A DNA stretch of 37,526 bases, from the NCBI GenBank assembly GCA_021732085.1, contig JAKFVQ010000011.1, forward strand, positions 1 through 37,526. Reading direction: 5' to 3'. Position 1 is the first letter of the stretch, and every line of letters begins with the position of its first letter. A program made the position numbers and the translations under genes. Shown piece by piece: positions 8,598 to 16,868 of the stretch. Origin of the DNA: Candidatus Obscuribacterales bacterium. GTDB lineage: Bacteria > Cyanobacteriota > Vampirovibrionia > Obscuribacterales > Obscuribacteraceae. The notes beneath the pieces were generated by a model. The model ran no database searches, had not been told where the DNA came from, and worked only from the letters and a program-made list of their open reading frames with translations.

Positions 8598-9440
8598 TTA
8601 GCTGCTACAGGACGAACAAGACGAGCAACTGCTTCCCGTATCGCCGCCAGAGTCAGTGCCGCTATCGGAATCGAAAGTGGAGTCGGTGCCGCCGTCGGTC
8701 CCGAGTTCAGGATCGCTAACGACAGCGGCAGCATCACTTCCTGACTTGGTCGTGTGCTGATGCGTGTCCGAATTGTAGTGCGGCTGGATAAGCACGACAT
8801 AGAACAGATAGGCGGACAGCGGGTCGATACCGCCGCTGCTGCTCGTCTTGGTCTCGTCATCGGCACGCCGATCGCGAAGGAACTGGCGAGCTGCCGAGCT
8901 TCCAGGGAAATGAACGACCTTGGTGAACGAGGTTGAACGCTCGTTCCAGATACCAGCCGGAGCCTCGCCGAACGCCGCGGTGTAGGCTTCTTCGGTGCGC
9001 TTCCAGGCTGTCTCAAGCTCAGCTTTGTCCGCGACCACATCGAGGCTTGCCCGTCGGTGGATGAACCGGCCAAGCATCTTGCCGCAGAGGCCAGTCACGT
9101 AGTGCCGGCCAAACAGGATGTGTTGCTTCCAGACCATGTCCACCGGCAACGAAGGGACGAGCGGACCATCCGCACACACCGCAGCGGCCAGGAACTTCGC
9201 GTACTCACCGATGGCAGACTTGACCTGCTCATCATCCCAGCCATACTCAGCTTTGAGCCTGGCCTCGAAGGTGAACTTTTCTTCGGTTCCCTTGGGGTTG
9301 AAATTCAGGTAGTTCGCCAATGATTGGTGACGATGCCTGATATTCCATCCCAGATCCTTCAGACGACGACGTTCCGCGCGAGCAGCCTTGCGCTGGGGAC
9401 GAGCGGCATTCCAGGCAAGAAAGCGTTGAATCATGCTCAT
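8598..9440 (-). CDS. Glycine-rich-domain-protein-like (DUF1399-type) protein with Cys-Ser-Ser tail
   Basis: The 280-aa protein contains the signature VDMVWKQHILF (100-110) followed by LCGKMLGRFIHRR (118-130). I associate this pattern with the DUF1399/glycine-rich domain-containing protein-like family, whose biochemical role is unclear. The N-terminus is strongly basic. After about residue 205 the chain becomes low-complexity (Ser/Gly/Asp/Thr) and ends in three CSS triplets (Cys272, Cys275, Cys278). The tail could bind metal, form disulfides or take a modification, but none of this is shown. AAGGAGAG precedes the ATG at 9440. Only 12 bp separate it from the upstream gene, which carries the same signature, so the two are probably partners. 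Confidence 0.75.
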   Translation of the reverse strand: MSMIQRFLAWNAARPQRKAARAERRRLKDLGWNIRHRHQSLANYLNFNPKGTEEKFTFEARLKAEYGWDDEQVKSAIGEYAKFLAAAVCADGPLVPSLPVDMVWKQHILFGRHYVTGLCGKMLGRFIHRRASLDVVADKAELETAWKRTEEAYTAAFGEAPAGIWNERSTSFTKVVHFPGSSAARQFLRDRRADDETKTSSSGGIDPLSAYLFYVVLIQPHYNSDTHQHTTKSGSDAAAVVSDPELGTDGGTDSTFDSDSGTDSGGDTGSSCSSCSSCSS

Positions 9441-9452
9441 TTGCTGCTCTCC

Positions 9453-9929
9453 TTACTGCCAGAATCGCGGGTTCATCGGGCCGCCGAAGAGCGACTCGTA
9501 GACGCTCTTGAAGTTTTCGGCGTATTCGGCAGCTTTCGGGTCGATGAGCGAGTTGCGGCGCGGTTCGTGGAAGACGATGCGATCCAGCATGCCACAGAAT
9601 GCGCCGAAATAGTTCTCGCTGTCTTCGCTGACGTGCAGGTGCCAAACCTCGTCGATCATCGCGGAGGGCGAGCAGGGGTGCTCGACCGTGGCAGCGATGA
9701 GCATGAAGCGCTTGTACTCGACGATGAGCGCTTCGGCGGTGGCATTGTCGATGGTGAGGGTCGTGCAGAGCAACCCCTTGATGTAAGAGCTGTTGGGTGT
9801 AGCGTCGAGAGAATGGGGCAGCACTGCGGCGAGGATGCGTTCGCGCTTCGAGCGAAGCTCAGCTTTCTTGGCAGCTGCGGTAGCAGCCTCATCAACGACT
9901 TGATCGACGTTCGTCACAAGTTCAGTCAT
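9453..9929 (-). CDS. Glycine-rich-domain-protein-like (DUF1399-type) protein, first gene of the operon
   Basis: The 158-aa protein has the same signature as its neighbour in more canonical form: IDEVWHLHVSED (92-103), then AFCGMLDRIVFHEP (110-123). The conserved Trp, His and Cys positions match. Outside this core it is helical with no signal peptide. The ATG at 9929 was chosen because AGGAAGGA lies just upstream; a longer in-frame start at 9992 lacks such a site. It heads a five-gene run (158-aa protein, Cys-tailed protein, TPR-like protein, helical protein, small membrane protein). A 17-bp palindrome sits immediately before the ribosome binding site and may control the operon. Confidence 0.78.
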   Translation of the reverse strand: MTELVTNVDQVVDEAATAAAKKAELRSKRERILAAVLPHSLDATPNSSYIKGLLCTTLTIDNATAEALIVEYKRFMLIAATVEHPCSPSAMIDEVWHLHVSEDSENYFGAFCGMLDRIVFHEPRRNSLIDPKAAEYAENFKSVYESLFGGPMNPRFWQ

Positions 9930-9946
9930 GAATTTTCCTTCCTGTT

Positions 9947-9963
9947 GGAGGCAGGCTGCCTCC
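9947..9963. promoter_or_regulatory. 17-bp palindrome ahead of the five-gene operon
   Basis: GGAGGCAG and CTGCCTCC flank a single central base and form a perfect 8+1+8 dyad. It lies 17 bp before the chosen ATG and directly upstream of the Shine-Dalgarno. It could be an operator or, as RNA, a seven-pair hairpin with a three-base loop that holds an extra GGAGG. Function is inferred from position only. Confidence 0.5.
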
Positions 9964-10118
9964 TCCGTTTCAGTAAGCACCGCAGCAGACACAGCAAAGC
10001 TACAAAATGCACTAGCTGCCGAGCGAACCTTTCGCGCGGAAGTAAATGCATTTGGTAGCAGAAAGTGATAGTTGGTTTGCTGTTGCCGGGGTAGGGTGTG
10101 TAGAGATCTAAGATATTT

Positions 10119-10343
10119 TCAATACTGGTACTCTGGGAGATCAGAATCAAGAAGAGCCAATTCTCCACAGCGACCGAGCCAAGAGCCCAAGACACCCAAA
10201 AGCAGAGCTTCAAAGGCAATTAATAATCGCCAGATCGATTTCAGAGTCAACGTCTTCGTATTTGCCACATGCCAGAACCAAGCTGAAACCATTAGCGCAA
10301 CTGACACCACAGGTAGTATCACCAGGTCGACACTGCTAATCAT
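10119..10343 (-). CDS. Possible small two-helix membrane protein
   Basis: A 74-aa frame with two clear hydrophobic helices (about 5-25 and 40-58: VILPVVSVALMVSAWFW and LLIAFEALLLGVLGSWLG) and a short acidic tail. The composition is that of a membrane protein rather than random DNA. The start is weak, because AGGAT touches the ATG and leaves almost no spacer. It lies alone between the five-gene operon and the patatin gene. It might be a real small gene or a chance frame. Confidence 0.4.
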   Translation of the reverse strand: MISSVDLVILPVVSVALMVSAWFWHVANTKTLTLKSIWRLLIAFEALLLGVLGSWLGRCGELALLDSDLPEYQY

Positions 10344-10538
10344 ATCCTGAGCGCACTACCTATTTATGCAGTTCCATCTGCAAAAGTGAACTACGTAAGA
10401 GCTCGTTAAGCGCGCGAACAATTAAGCCACTTTCAATAAACCTCGATCGAAATTTCGTTTTTCGTCGACGCCACATCGGCAACTTTTGCGAGAGAGTCCC
10501 GTCTACGCTCCCATCTCACCGCTCAGGAAAAACACGAC

Positions 10539-11726
10539 ATGAAACGGATAGCCTCGACCCAACGTAGCTTTACGCTATTTGCGACTGCCTCGACAGTTGC
10601 ACTATCATTCGCACTGACACCGCTGGCGCCGACATTTGCTGACGAATATGAATCCGGACAGGTCGATCCAAAGCTGCCCAAGGTTATTACAAATCCCGTG
10701 CCAGCTAAAAAACCAGACGCGGATGCACAAAAGATTCTCGATGCAAATCCTGCCACAAAGGAAACGGTTGATGAAAGCCCACTGCCGAAATTGATCGAAA
10801 AGCCAGTCTCTCCAAATACTACAGAAACCAAGGTCCAAAAGCGAAAAACATTGGCATTAGCGCTCGGAGGCGGTGGTGTGCGCGGAGCTGCGCACATTGG
10901 CCTACTGAAAGTTCTCGAACAAGAAGGCATTCCGATAGATTACATAGTCGGAAACAGCATGGGAGCTATTATTGGTGGGCTTTACAGCTCGGGAGTTCCC
11001 TTGGCAGAGATGGAGGAACTCTCTAAGAATGGCATATTCAAGAAGAACTACGCACCAATGGCGATACCAAAAGTTATAGCCCTTCCCATAGCCAAAATAA
11101 TACCGAAATTCGGCAAGAAGTCTTTTGCTGGCATTGTCAGCGGCAAAAAGTTCGAAAAAGCGATCGCAAAGATTATTCCGGAAGGACATGATAATTTCGA
11201 CCATCTGAAAGTTCCCTTCTCTGCAGTTGCTACAGACTTGACCGATGGCAATGCCTACAGAATTAGCGAAGGCAAACTCTCCACGGCCATTCGGGCTAGC
11301 TCAACGCTTTCTCCCATTCTCAAACCAGTGAAGATAGGAGATCGTGTTTACGTAGATGGCGCTATTAGAGCTAATCTTCCTGCATCTTCAGCCCGGGACA
11401 CTGGAGCTGACGTGGTGCTTGCAGTACTCGTCGACGAGCCGTTGCGAAAATTGCCAGAGAAGACTTTCTACACCTACAAGGGTGTCGCACAAAGATTAGC
11501 AGACATCGTGCTTGCAGTGACTGACGAACACCAATTGCAATTCGCAAACATCGTAGTGAATCCAGATGTGAGCGGAATCCCAATTCTGGGTGACAATAGA
11601 GAGAACGTTATCAAAGCGATTCGCGCTGGAGAGCTTGCAGCACGCAAGGCTCTACCTGAAATTCGGAAACAATTGAACCTCGACGCATCGACGCGAATTG
11701 TGGACACAAGCGCACCGGTGCAGTAA
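10539..11726 (+). CDS. Secreted patatin-like phospholipase
   Basis: Predicted acyl hydrolase acting on phospholipids or other acyl esters outside the cytoplasm. The 395-aa protein starts with a signal peptide (basic head, hydrophobic core to about residue 34, TFA cleavage region). A Pro/Lys-rich linker to about residue 100 follows, then the patatin domain. Visible are the oxyanion loop GGGGVRG (110-116), nucleophile Ser140 in GNSMG (138-142) and catalytic Asp273 in DGA. These are the complete Ser-Asp dyad elements. The size and order resemble the bacterial RssA/YchK-type proteins with an added export signal. It stands alone; no partner or secretion gene is adjacent. Confidence 0.9.
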   Translation: MKRIASTQRSFTLFATASTVALSFALTPLAPTFADEYESGQVDPKLPKVITNPVPAKKPDADAQKILDANPATKETVDESPLPKLIEKPVSPNTTETKVQKRKTLALALGGGGVRGAAHIGLLKVLEQEGIPIDYIVGNSMGAIIGGLYSSGVPLAEMEELSKNGIFKKNYAPMAIPKVIALPIAKIIPKFGKKSFAGIVSGKKFEKAIAKIIPEGHDNFDHLKVPFSAVATDLTDGNAYRISEGKLSTAIRASSTLSPILKPVKIGDRVYVDGAIRANLPASSARDTGADVVLAVLVDEPLRKLPEKTFYTYKGVAQRLADIVLAVTDEHQLQFANIVVNPDVSGIPILGDNRENVIKAIRAGELAARKALPEIRKQLNLDASTRIVDTSAPVQ

Positions 11727-12150
11727 TCGTCGTCTCTGTTGTTGTAGCCCATTCAGCAACTTTGCTGCAGTCTTCTTGAACACGTAGGCTGCAGCTCTAG
11801 TTTCGTCACAAAAAACTTTCCGACAGGCCTTCATCCTGCATGCACATCCACAACAATACGCAGTCTCCTTTAGATACTGCGTAATTTCTTATCGAGGGCG
11901 GGTAATATTTTTGGAAAATGATAGCCTCCTACAGGGGGCCATACTCATACCTTCGTAGTTAAGCCATTAAGAATACTCGACGGGGTCGGTCGAGAAACTG
12001 CTCTCAACCGACCCGCCCACACCCAAAGCCTAGAGCATGCCGCTCATTTCAAGCCCACAAAGAAGGGAACAAGAAAAATCGGCGCAACCAATAGAAGGTC
12101 AAGGAGGGACTCATAGAGCATTTCTTCCTCCGCTGGATGAGTGTAGCTAA
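11727..12150. other. Intergenic region with a terminator-like hairpin
   Basis: No gene seen. It lies between the convergent patatin gene and the small membrane-protein pair. The only structure found is the inverted repeat at 11983-12014. Confidence 0.6.
11983..12014 (-). terminator. Hairpin downstream of the 12.1-12.7 kb membrane-protein pair
   Basis: GGGTCGGT pairs with ACCGACCC; the stem extends inward through GAG/CTC with a mismatch. It lies about 140 bp beyond the stop at 12151 on the minus strand. It has no long U-run, so it could also stabilise the transcript end. Confidence 0.5.
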
Positions 12151-12462
12151 CTAGTGCCTGGGAATCACTAGCGCCACAATCGGGGTGAGGAAGCCGCCAA
12201 CAAGGGCGTAAATCACTCCAGCATTGATCAGCTCCGGATTTACCCCTTCAAATACGTTTCCCACAAGGTAGACGAATCCCAAAGTACCGATCAGAGCAGT
12301 CAGGGCGCCGCCATACATAGCAGCGAGAAAAGCGACCCTGGGTGTCGCGTCCACTGGACTAGCACCATAGTCCTTGTTGGTCACGAAATTCAAAGCCAAG
12401 CAGGCGAACGAGATACCAAAGAAAACGGTAACGATGACGACGAATATGCTGAAAACAGTCAT
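12151..12462 (-). CDS. Small membrane protein, three helices
   Basis: Not recognised. The 103-aa protein consists almost entirely of three hydrophobic helices (about 2-25, 45-67 and 80-100) with a short polar loop containing NKDYGASPVDATPR. GAGG lies about nine bases before the ATG. It follows the 62-aa membrane protein gene by 71 bp on the same strand, so the two are probably co-transcribed. Size and topology recall holins and small channel subunits, but no sequence motif supports that. Confidence 0.65.
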   Translation of the reverse strand: MTVFSIFVVIVTVFFGISFACLALNFVTNKDYGASPVDATPRVAFLAAMYGGALTALIGTLGFVYLVGNVFEGVNPELINAGVIYALVGGFLTPIVALVIPRH

Positions 12463-12533
12463 TGATGCATCCTCAGTTTACTTGGGGAGGTTGAACTTCT
12501 AAGGGATAACAAGGCAACAGTCAGCTATCCGGT

Positions 12534-12722
12534 TCAACCGATGAAGTGAAGTCCCGCCACGATTGCGAGAATACCGAAAAATACAGCCAGAGCGTAGGCC
12601 CAGACGATCAGCGGCTTTAGCCCGGTATATTTTTCAGCAAAGCGATCTGCAACCCATGCAGGACCGAAGATAACCAGCGCAAGAGCCGCGACTCCGGCAG
12701 GAACCAAGAATAAAGCTTCCAT
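12534..12722 (-). CDS. Very small membrane protein, two helices
   Basis: Not recognised. The 62-aa protein has two hydrophobic helices (about 3-25 and 40-60) separated by a charged loop (DRFAEKYTGLKP). AAGGG lies about eight bases before the ATG, which supports translation. It is the first of a two-gene run with the 103-aa membrane protein. No function can be read. Confidence 0.6.
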   Translation of the reverse strand: MEALFLVPAGVAALALVIFGPAWVADRFAEKYTGLKPLIVWAYALAVFFGILAIVAGLHFIG

Positions 12723-13372
12723 TTTCTGAACCCTTTATTTTGACAGCCAACACAGAACGCCTCACTTGAAGCGCAAACTGCGAATTGAATTTCTGACGAG
12801 TTGATAGTTGGTGGTTTGGCTGTCTGGTGAAGTGAACGTGCAGTTACAACCCACACTACTATTTTTAGCGTCTCTAACAACATCTTTAAGCAACTCGAGC
12901 TGTACTTCCAAAGAAAAACGCCTAGCGCAATTGCACCACATCTGGTGGCACACCAAGCCAAAACAGATTATTGCTTGCAGCAATAATCTCAATGTAATAT
13001 GCAGGATGCGACCCTAGTTGCGCCCTTTTGAATCTGTCCCGCGCAAATCGCCGAGACAATTTGTCCATTCTCAGCCAAGTCGTTTGGCAAAACATAGGCA
13101 AATATCGCGGTTTTTTTCGCGAGATCGTCACCCATACCTCTCAAGCGACAGATGATCATCGGGCTCCAGTCTCACTACACATGCCAGCGAGAAGATCAGG
13201 TACGTTCTTATCCGTACGTTAACGTCCGTAGATGCAAAGAAAGAACAAATAGCGCAGAATCGGGACTCCCCGAACTGCACTATTTGCCCCCAAAGAGAAG
13301 TGCTCATGCCGGATGGGGGCCGGCATGAGCTTGGCGCCTAAGAGATGGGGACGTGCCTCATCTCAAAGCTGC
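12723..13372. other. Intergenic region of about 650 bp, no gene seen
   Basis: Short frames on both strands here are interrupted, lack ribosome binding sites and have no membrane or domain pattern. It should hold the promoter of the 12.5 kb pair (near 12730-12850) and the 3' end of the S1-protein transcript with its hairpin at 13302-13330. I see no clear promoter boxes. Confidence 0.6.
13302..13330 (-). terminator. Hairpin ending the S1-repeat gene
   Basis: GCTCATGCCGG pairs with CCGGCATGAGC around a seven-base G-rich loop, an 11-bp perfect stem. It lies 43 bp beyond the stop codon of the minus-strand gene at 13373. Confidence 0.7.
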
Positions 13373-14368
13373 CTACTTCGTCTTCAGGAAGCGCTTGGCG
13401 GTGATCACGCCGTTCTCCTCGCTGAGGGCGACGAGCTTGACGGTGTGATTCCGACCCTTGAGGTTCTGCGCCGGGATCTGCAGGTCCTCGCTGGACACCT
13501 TCACGAGCAGCCCACCGAAGTCGGCTTCGATGCCCTGGTTTTCGGGCAGCCGATTCACGGTCACCTTGGCCAGGAACGGATTCTGCTCGGCGATGCCATC
13601 GGCGAGCCACTGGCGGACCAGCTGGACCTTCTGCCCCAGCTCGACCGCCTTGCGCGCCTCGGCTTCCGCCTTGTCCGCCTTCTGTTTTGCCGCCTTCACC
13701 TGGGTCTCGGAGAAGAAGATGCGCCCGTCGTTTCCGACGTTCAGCACCACCTCCAACTTGTCCCCGGCCGCCTTCGCCTCCTGAAGCCGCGTCACCTTGT
13801 CGTCGCTGCTGTTCAGCATGCGCGACACGTGCAGCAGCCCCGAGATGCGATGACCGTTCAGGTCGGCGAACAGGAAGGCACCGTAGCAGTGCTCCTCCTT
13901 GCCCTCCTTCGCCGGAGCGATGCCGAGCTCCTTCACCTTGCACTGGACCACCGTGCCCTTGGCGGACTCGACGATCCCCTTGCGCTCGACCTGCCGGGCG
14001 ATGCGTGACGCCTCGCTGGCCTTGCGCTGCTCCTCCACGTTCGCCTTCAGGGGCTTGAGCGCGGAGAGGCGGACGGAGGTGAAGCGGCGGTCGCCCGACG
14101 GAGGAACGACCTCGATCACCTGCAGGCCCTTCAGCTCCTGCTTTTCCTGGACAGCCGCGAAGAGCTGGTCGCGCTTCTGGCGTTCGAAGGAGCCGAACTG
14201 GCTGACGTGGAGCACCCCGGAGCAGGTGACGCCGTTGACCTGGTAGCTGAGAACGACGGACTGTTCGCCCTTCTTCTCGACGATGGCATCGACCATCAGG
14301 CCGAGGGTGACGTTCACGTTGGCGTCATTGACCTTCTTCTGACCGCGGAACTGGTTCTTCTTCGACAT
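13373..14368 (-). CDS. S1-repeat (OB-fold) RNA-binding protein, GC-rich gene
   Basis: Predicted single-stranded RNA-binding protein. The 331-aa chain holds at least two S1-type OB folds, recognised by GVLHVSQF (51-58) and GLLHVSRM (177-184). A charged coiled-coil-like helix lies at about 205-250 (Lys/Glu/Ala). A third, weaker beta-rich domain (about 265-325) contains ADFGGLLVKVSSED. It is not full-length ribosomal protein S1, which has four to six repeats. The ATG at 14368 is preceded by an A/G-rich stretch (GAAAGGAAAG). The gene is strikingly GC-rich: 43 of 60 in 13621-13680, against 26 of 60 in the flank 14461-14520, both by hand count. It stands alone with its own hairpin. Transfer or unusual codon use are both possible. 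Confidence 0.75.
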   Translation of the reverse strand: MSKKNQFRGQKKVNDANVNVTLGLMVDAIVEKKGEQSVVLSYQVNGVTCSGVLHVSQFGSFERQKRDQLFAAVQEKQELKGLQVIEVVPPSGDRRFTSVRLSALKPLKANVEEQRKASEASRIARQVERKGIVESAKGTVVQCKVKELGIAPAKEGKEEHCYGAFLFADLNGHRISGLLHVSRMLNSSDDKVTRLQEAKAAGDKLEVVLNVGNDGRIFFSETQVKAAKQKADKAEAEARKAVELGQKVQLVRQWLADGIAEQNPFLAKVTVNRLPENQGIEADFGGLLVKVSSEDLQIPAQNLKGRNHTVKLVALSEENGVITAKRFLKTK

Positions 14369-14803
14369 AGCGTTGCTTTCCTTTCTTCAGAAAAGATGGG
14401 GTAATCCCCCGTAGTGCAGCCCCCCATGGGCATACACCGGTCTGCGCAAACTCCTCGAAATGAGACAACAACTCCCCGCACTGCTAAACAGCTGTGCAGA
14501 AAAATTGTTGTAAGCCAAATGTGGGTTGGGTTGGCGGCTCAAAAACGAAGGAGAAAACGGAGATGCCTCAACCTACAAAAGTGGGGCTTCTCCAATAAAC
14601 CTTTTGCTTAAGCAGGCGTTACAACGCGAATCACAGTCGAGACAAACCTTCTCCGCCTTCAATCGCAACTGCATAACAAAATGCAATCGAAAAAAATCTG
14701 GTAAGAACATCATTTCTGAACAATTCGAACGAGCTTGCGCAACTCACGTGCGCTCTCATCTTCTTGAGGAAATTATTAAAACACCCGCCCTCTAGTCTTA
14801 GAA
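14369..14803. other. Intergenic region, no gene seen
   Basis: Upstream region of the S1-repeat gene and downstream of the calpain gene. Composition is AT-richer than the S1 gene. No convincing frame, promoter pair or long inverted repeat was found. Confidence 0.55.
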
Positions 14804-16534
14804 TTAGAGAGAAAAATCGAACATGTGAAAGTTCTTTATCGCCTTGGCTAGCGGGACTTTAACACGTCCGTCCGGTGTGCCATTTTTTCCTGCCCAAGGA
14901 TTTTGAATAACCAGAGAGCCGTTTCCTTTTTCATCTCTGTCGTAACCAACAACGGTAAAAGCATGGCCTCTAACAAATCCATCTTTGGTTCGACCAGGCA
15001 TGGCCGAGGACTCCGGCGCCAAGGTGACAGCAGTAACCGGCAAAAATCGTCGTCCGCCGCGAAACGCCAGGTCAAACGTTTTGTCCAGGGCCTCTTCATT
15101 CCCCGTTGCTGCCAGAGAAAAGACACTATTACCGGTGACGAGCTTGAGCGCTTCGCCTGTGTAGCCGCCACCATCCAGTGCATCCTGCGGTGTGTATGCA
15201 GGAATCCAACTCTTACGATTACGCATCTCACCATAGGCCTTTTCCATAACCGTTGCCCAAACGCCATTATTGCGTCCGCTGTTGTACAATCCCATCTCAG
15301 CTTCAGTTGGCGCACTGACAGTTACAGGCTGATCGGGGGCACCTTTGAAGGTGACTGTATATGTCCCGTTTTTGTTGTCTTGAATTGAATCTCTGATAGT
15401 TCCAGGATCCGCCTTTGCCACTGCAGATAGTGCAGCAATAAAATAGCAATTCCCAATCAACCCTTGTTTGATTGCATCAGGATTGATGCCCTGCGGAAAG
15501 GACGGATAAAGGCGGCTTTCTCCTTTACTTTCGTTTCTGGCTAGCGCTGTACGCTTAACGGCATCGTACATTCTGTTGAACAGCCTTGTTTCAGCAGTAT
15601 CCGCACTTGCCCTGTTGAAGACTTGATTGAGTTGGCTTGGGTTTACGCCGTCAGAATATTTGGCCAATAATTGCGATATCGTTTTCAGATGTTGCCTATC
15701 TGATTCCAGAAGATCCGGCGTTTTCATAGCTTCTTTGAGCTCTTCGGCATGAAAAAGCCCGTCCTTACCTGCATACTTCGAAAAATTCTTGTCAGACCAA
15801 AGAGAAGCCTCGACAATTTGATCGACAAAATCTTGTTGTTTTTTCGGAAGGCTTGGAAGCATATCCAAATCACTGGCAGCAATCCTTCTGCTCTGAAAAA
15901 ACCATTCATGATTGCTGATATTTCGGATCTGATCAAAAGTGTGATACATGGCCGCGAGCACCTGAGCCTTTTCACCTTTAAAGCTCGGATTCTGAAGAGC
16001 TTGAGCCAGTTCTTCTTTGGTGACTGCCATCTTCGATGGGTTTATTTGCCGGATTATTTCTTTGCCTATCTCTGCAAATTTTGGCAAATCACGCAGCTCG
16101 GCGATCTCGCTAAATTTAGCCCGATCCATCAAAACCTTTATTTCATTGCCCCGATCTAAGGGCTTCTGCTGCGCGATCGAAGTTTGGTCCAACAAGTAAA
16201 ACCCGTCCAGCATCAAACGTTCGTTCTTGTCGGCTTTGACCTTGCCGCCATCAGCTGGTCCAGCAGATAGCGTTTCTTCCCACCTGGCCGACTCCTTTCT
16301 CAAAGCAGTTAGGGCAGCTCCTTTCGGTGTACTATCAGACCACGCCTCACTGACAGCCCCAGACAAAAAGGTACTGTGATCGCTTTGAGATACTGACTGG
16401 TCACTTTGCCGAGTATCCTTATCATTTGCGGAAGGTCCACGCAACTCATCGTGCCAAACCGAATCAGGAATAGATTCAGGAGGGTCCTTTCCCTCTGTCT
16501 TCTCAGCTTCCGAATTCTCAGATTTGTTAGCCAT
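14804..16534 (-). CDS. Calpain-family (C2) cysteine peptidase
   Basis: A bacterial member of the calpain peptidase family. The 576-aa protein has a disordered polar N-terminus (1-70), a helical middle (100-320) and a C-terminal calpain core. The core shows QGLIGNCYFIAALSAV with catalytic Cys363, the calpain-like GVWATVMEKAYGEM (424-437), RGHAFTVVGYD with His524 and IQNPWAG with Asn545, so the triad is complete. Two stretches in the middle (near 168-175 and 257-266, KDGLFHAEEL) look like degenerate EF-hand loops. Calcium control is therefore conceivable but unproven. There is no signal peptide. The Shine-Dalgarno is weak (GAGGCG, rather far upstream). Confidence 0.87.
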   Translation of the reverse strand: MANKSENSEAEKTEGKDPPESIPDSVWHDELRGPSANDKDTRQSDQSVSQSDHSTFLSGAVSEAWSDSTPKGAALTALRKESARWEETLSAGPADGGKVKADKNERLMLDGFYLLDQTSIAQQKPLDRGNEIKVLMDRAKFSEIAELRDLPKFAEIGKEIIRQINPSKMAVTKEELAQALQNPSFKGEKAQVLAAMYHTFDQIRNISNHEWFFQSRRIAASDLDMLPSLPKKQQDFVDQIVEASLWSDKNFSKYAGKDGLFHAEELKEAMKTPDLLESDRQHLKTISQLLAKYSDGVNPSQLNQVFNRASADTAETRLFNRMYDAVKRTALARNESKGESRLYPSFPQGINPDAIKQGLIGNCYFIAALSAVAKADPGTIRDSIQDNKNGTYTVTFKGAPDQPVTVSAPTEAEMGLYNSGRNNGVWATVMEKAYGEMRNRKSWIPAYTPQDALDGGGYTGEALKLVTGNSVFSLAATGNEEALDKTFDLAFRGGRRFLPVTAVTLAPESSAMPGRTKDGFVRGHAFTVVGYDRDEKGNGSLVIQNPWAGKNGTPDGRVKVPLAKAIKNFHMFDFSL

Positions 16535-16868
16535 TTATTCTTTAGCGCCTCGGAGTTTTGGCCTACCTAGCGATCTTCTAAAGCCGCGCTACGTTCCCGC
16601 GGTACTTATTACTACTCAGACATGCAGAATAAGTTCAGCCTAGAGAACCTAGCGAACTGAGAATCATTGCCGTAATTACTAAAATTGCGAAGGAAAGGCA
16701 GTCGGCGAAGATAACTCTCTAGAAAGCAGTATTGCACTTCAAGTTGTCCGCAACTTGTCCAAACAAGGACTGCCGCTATGTACTATAGTATACAACCGGA
16801 TCGAGAAAGCATTCAGGCAGGAGGACCTTTTGAGTACCCCTGCCTGAACAGTAACCGTGCGTTTTTTA
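16535..16868. other. Intergenic region with several short inverted repeats
   Basis: No gene seen. It contains overlapping hairpins CAAGTTG/CAACTTG (16740-16757) and CTTGT/ACAAG (16754-16767), which cannot form together. There is also a perfect 10-bp palindrome TACTATAGTA (16781-16790), and the terminator-like repeat at 16812-16848. The calpain promoter should lie in the lower half. Confidence 0.6.
16812..16848 (-). terminator. Hairpin ending the nicotinamidase gene and NAD cluster
   Basis: TTCAGGCAGG pairs with CCTGCCTGAA, a 10-bp perfect stem with a 17-base loop, 20 bp beyond the pncA stop on the minus strand. It marks the downstream edge of the NAD cluster. Confidence 0.65.

Noticed and set aside
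12762..13222. Short frames in the gap between the small membrane pair and the S1 gene
   Set aside because: No ribosome sites, no domain or membrane pattern, and conflicting frames on both strands.
13313..14058. Long plus-strand frames over the S1-repeat gene
   Set aside because: Artefacts of the high GC of that gene, rich in Arg, Leu and Pro with no domain.
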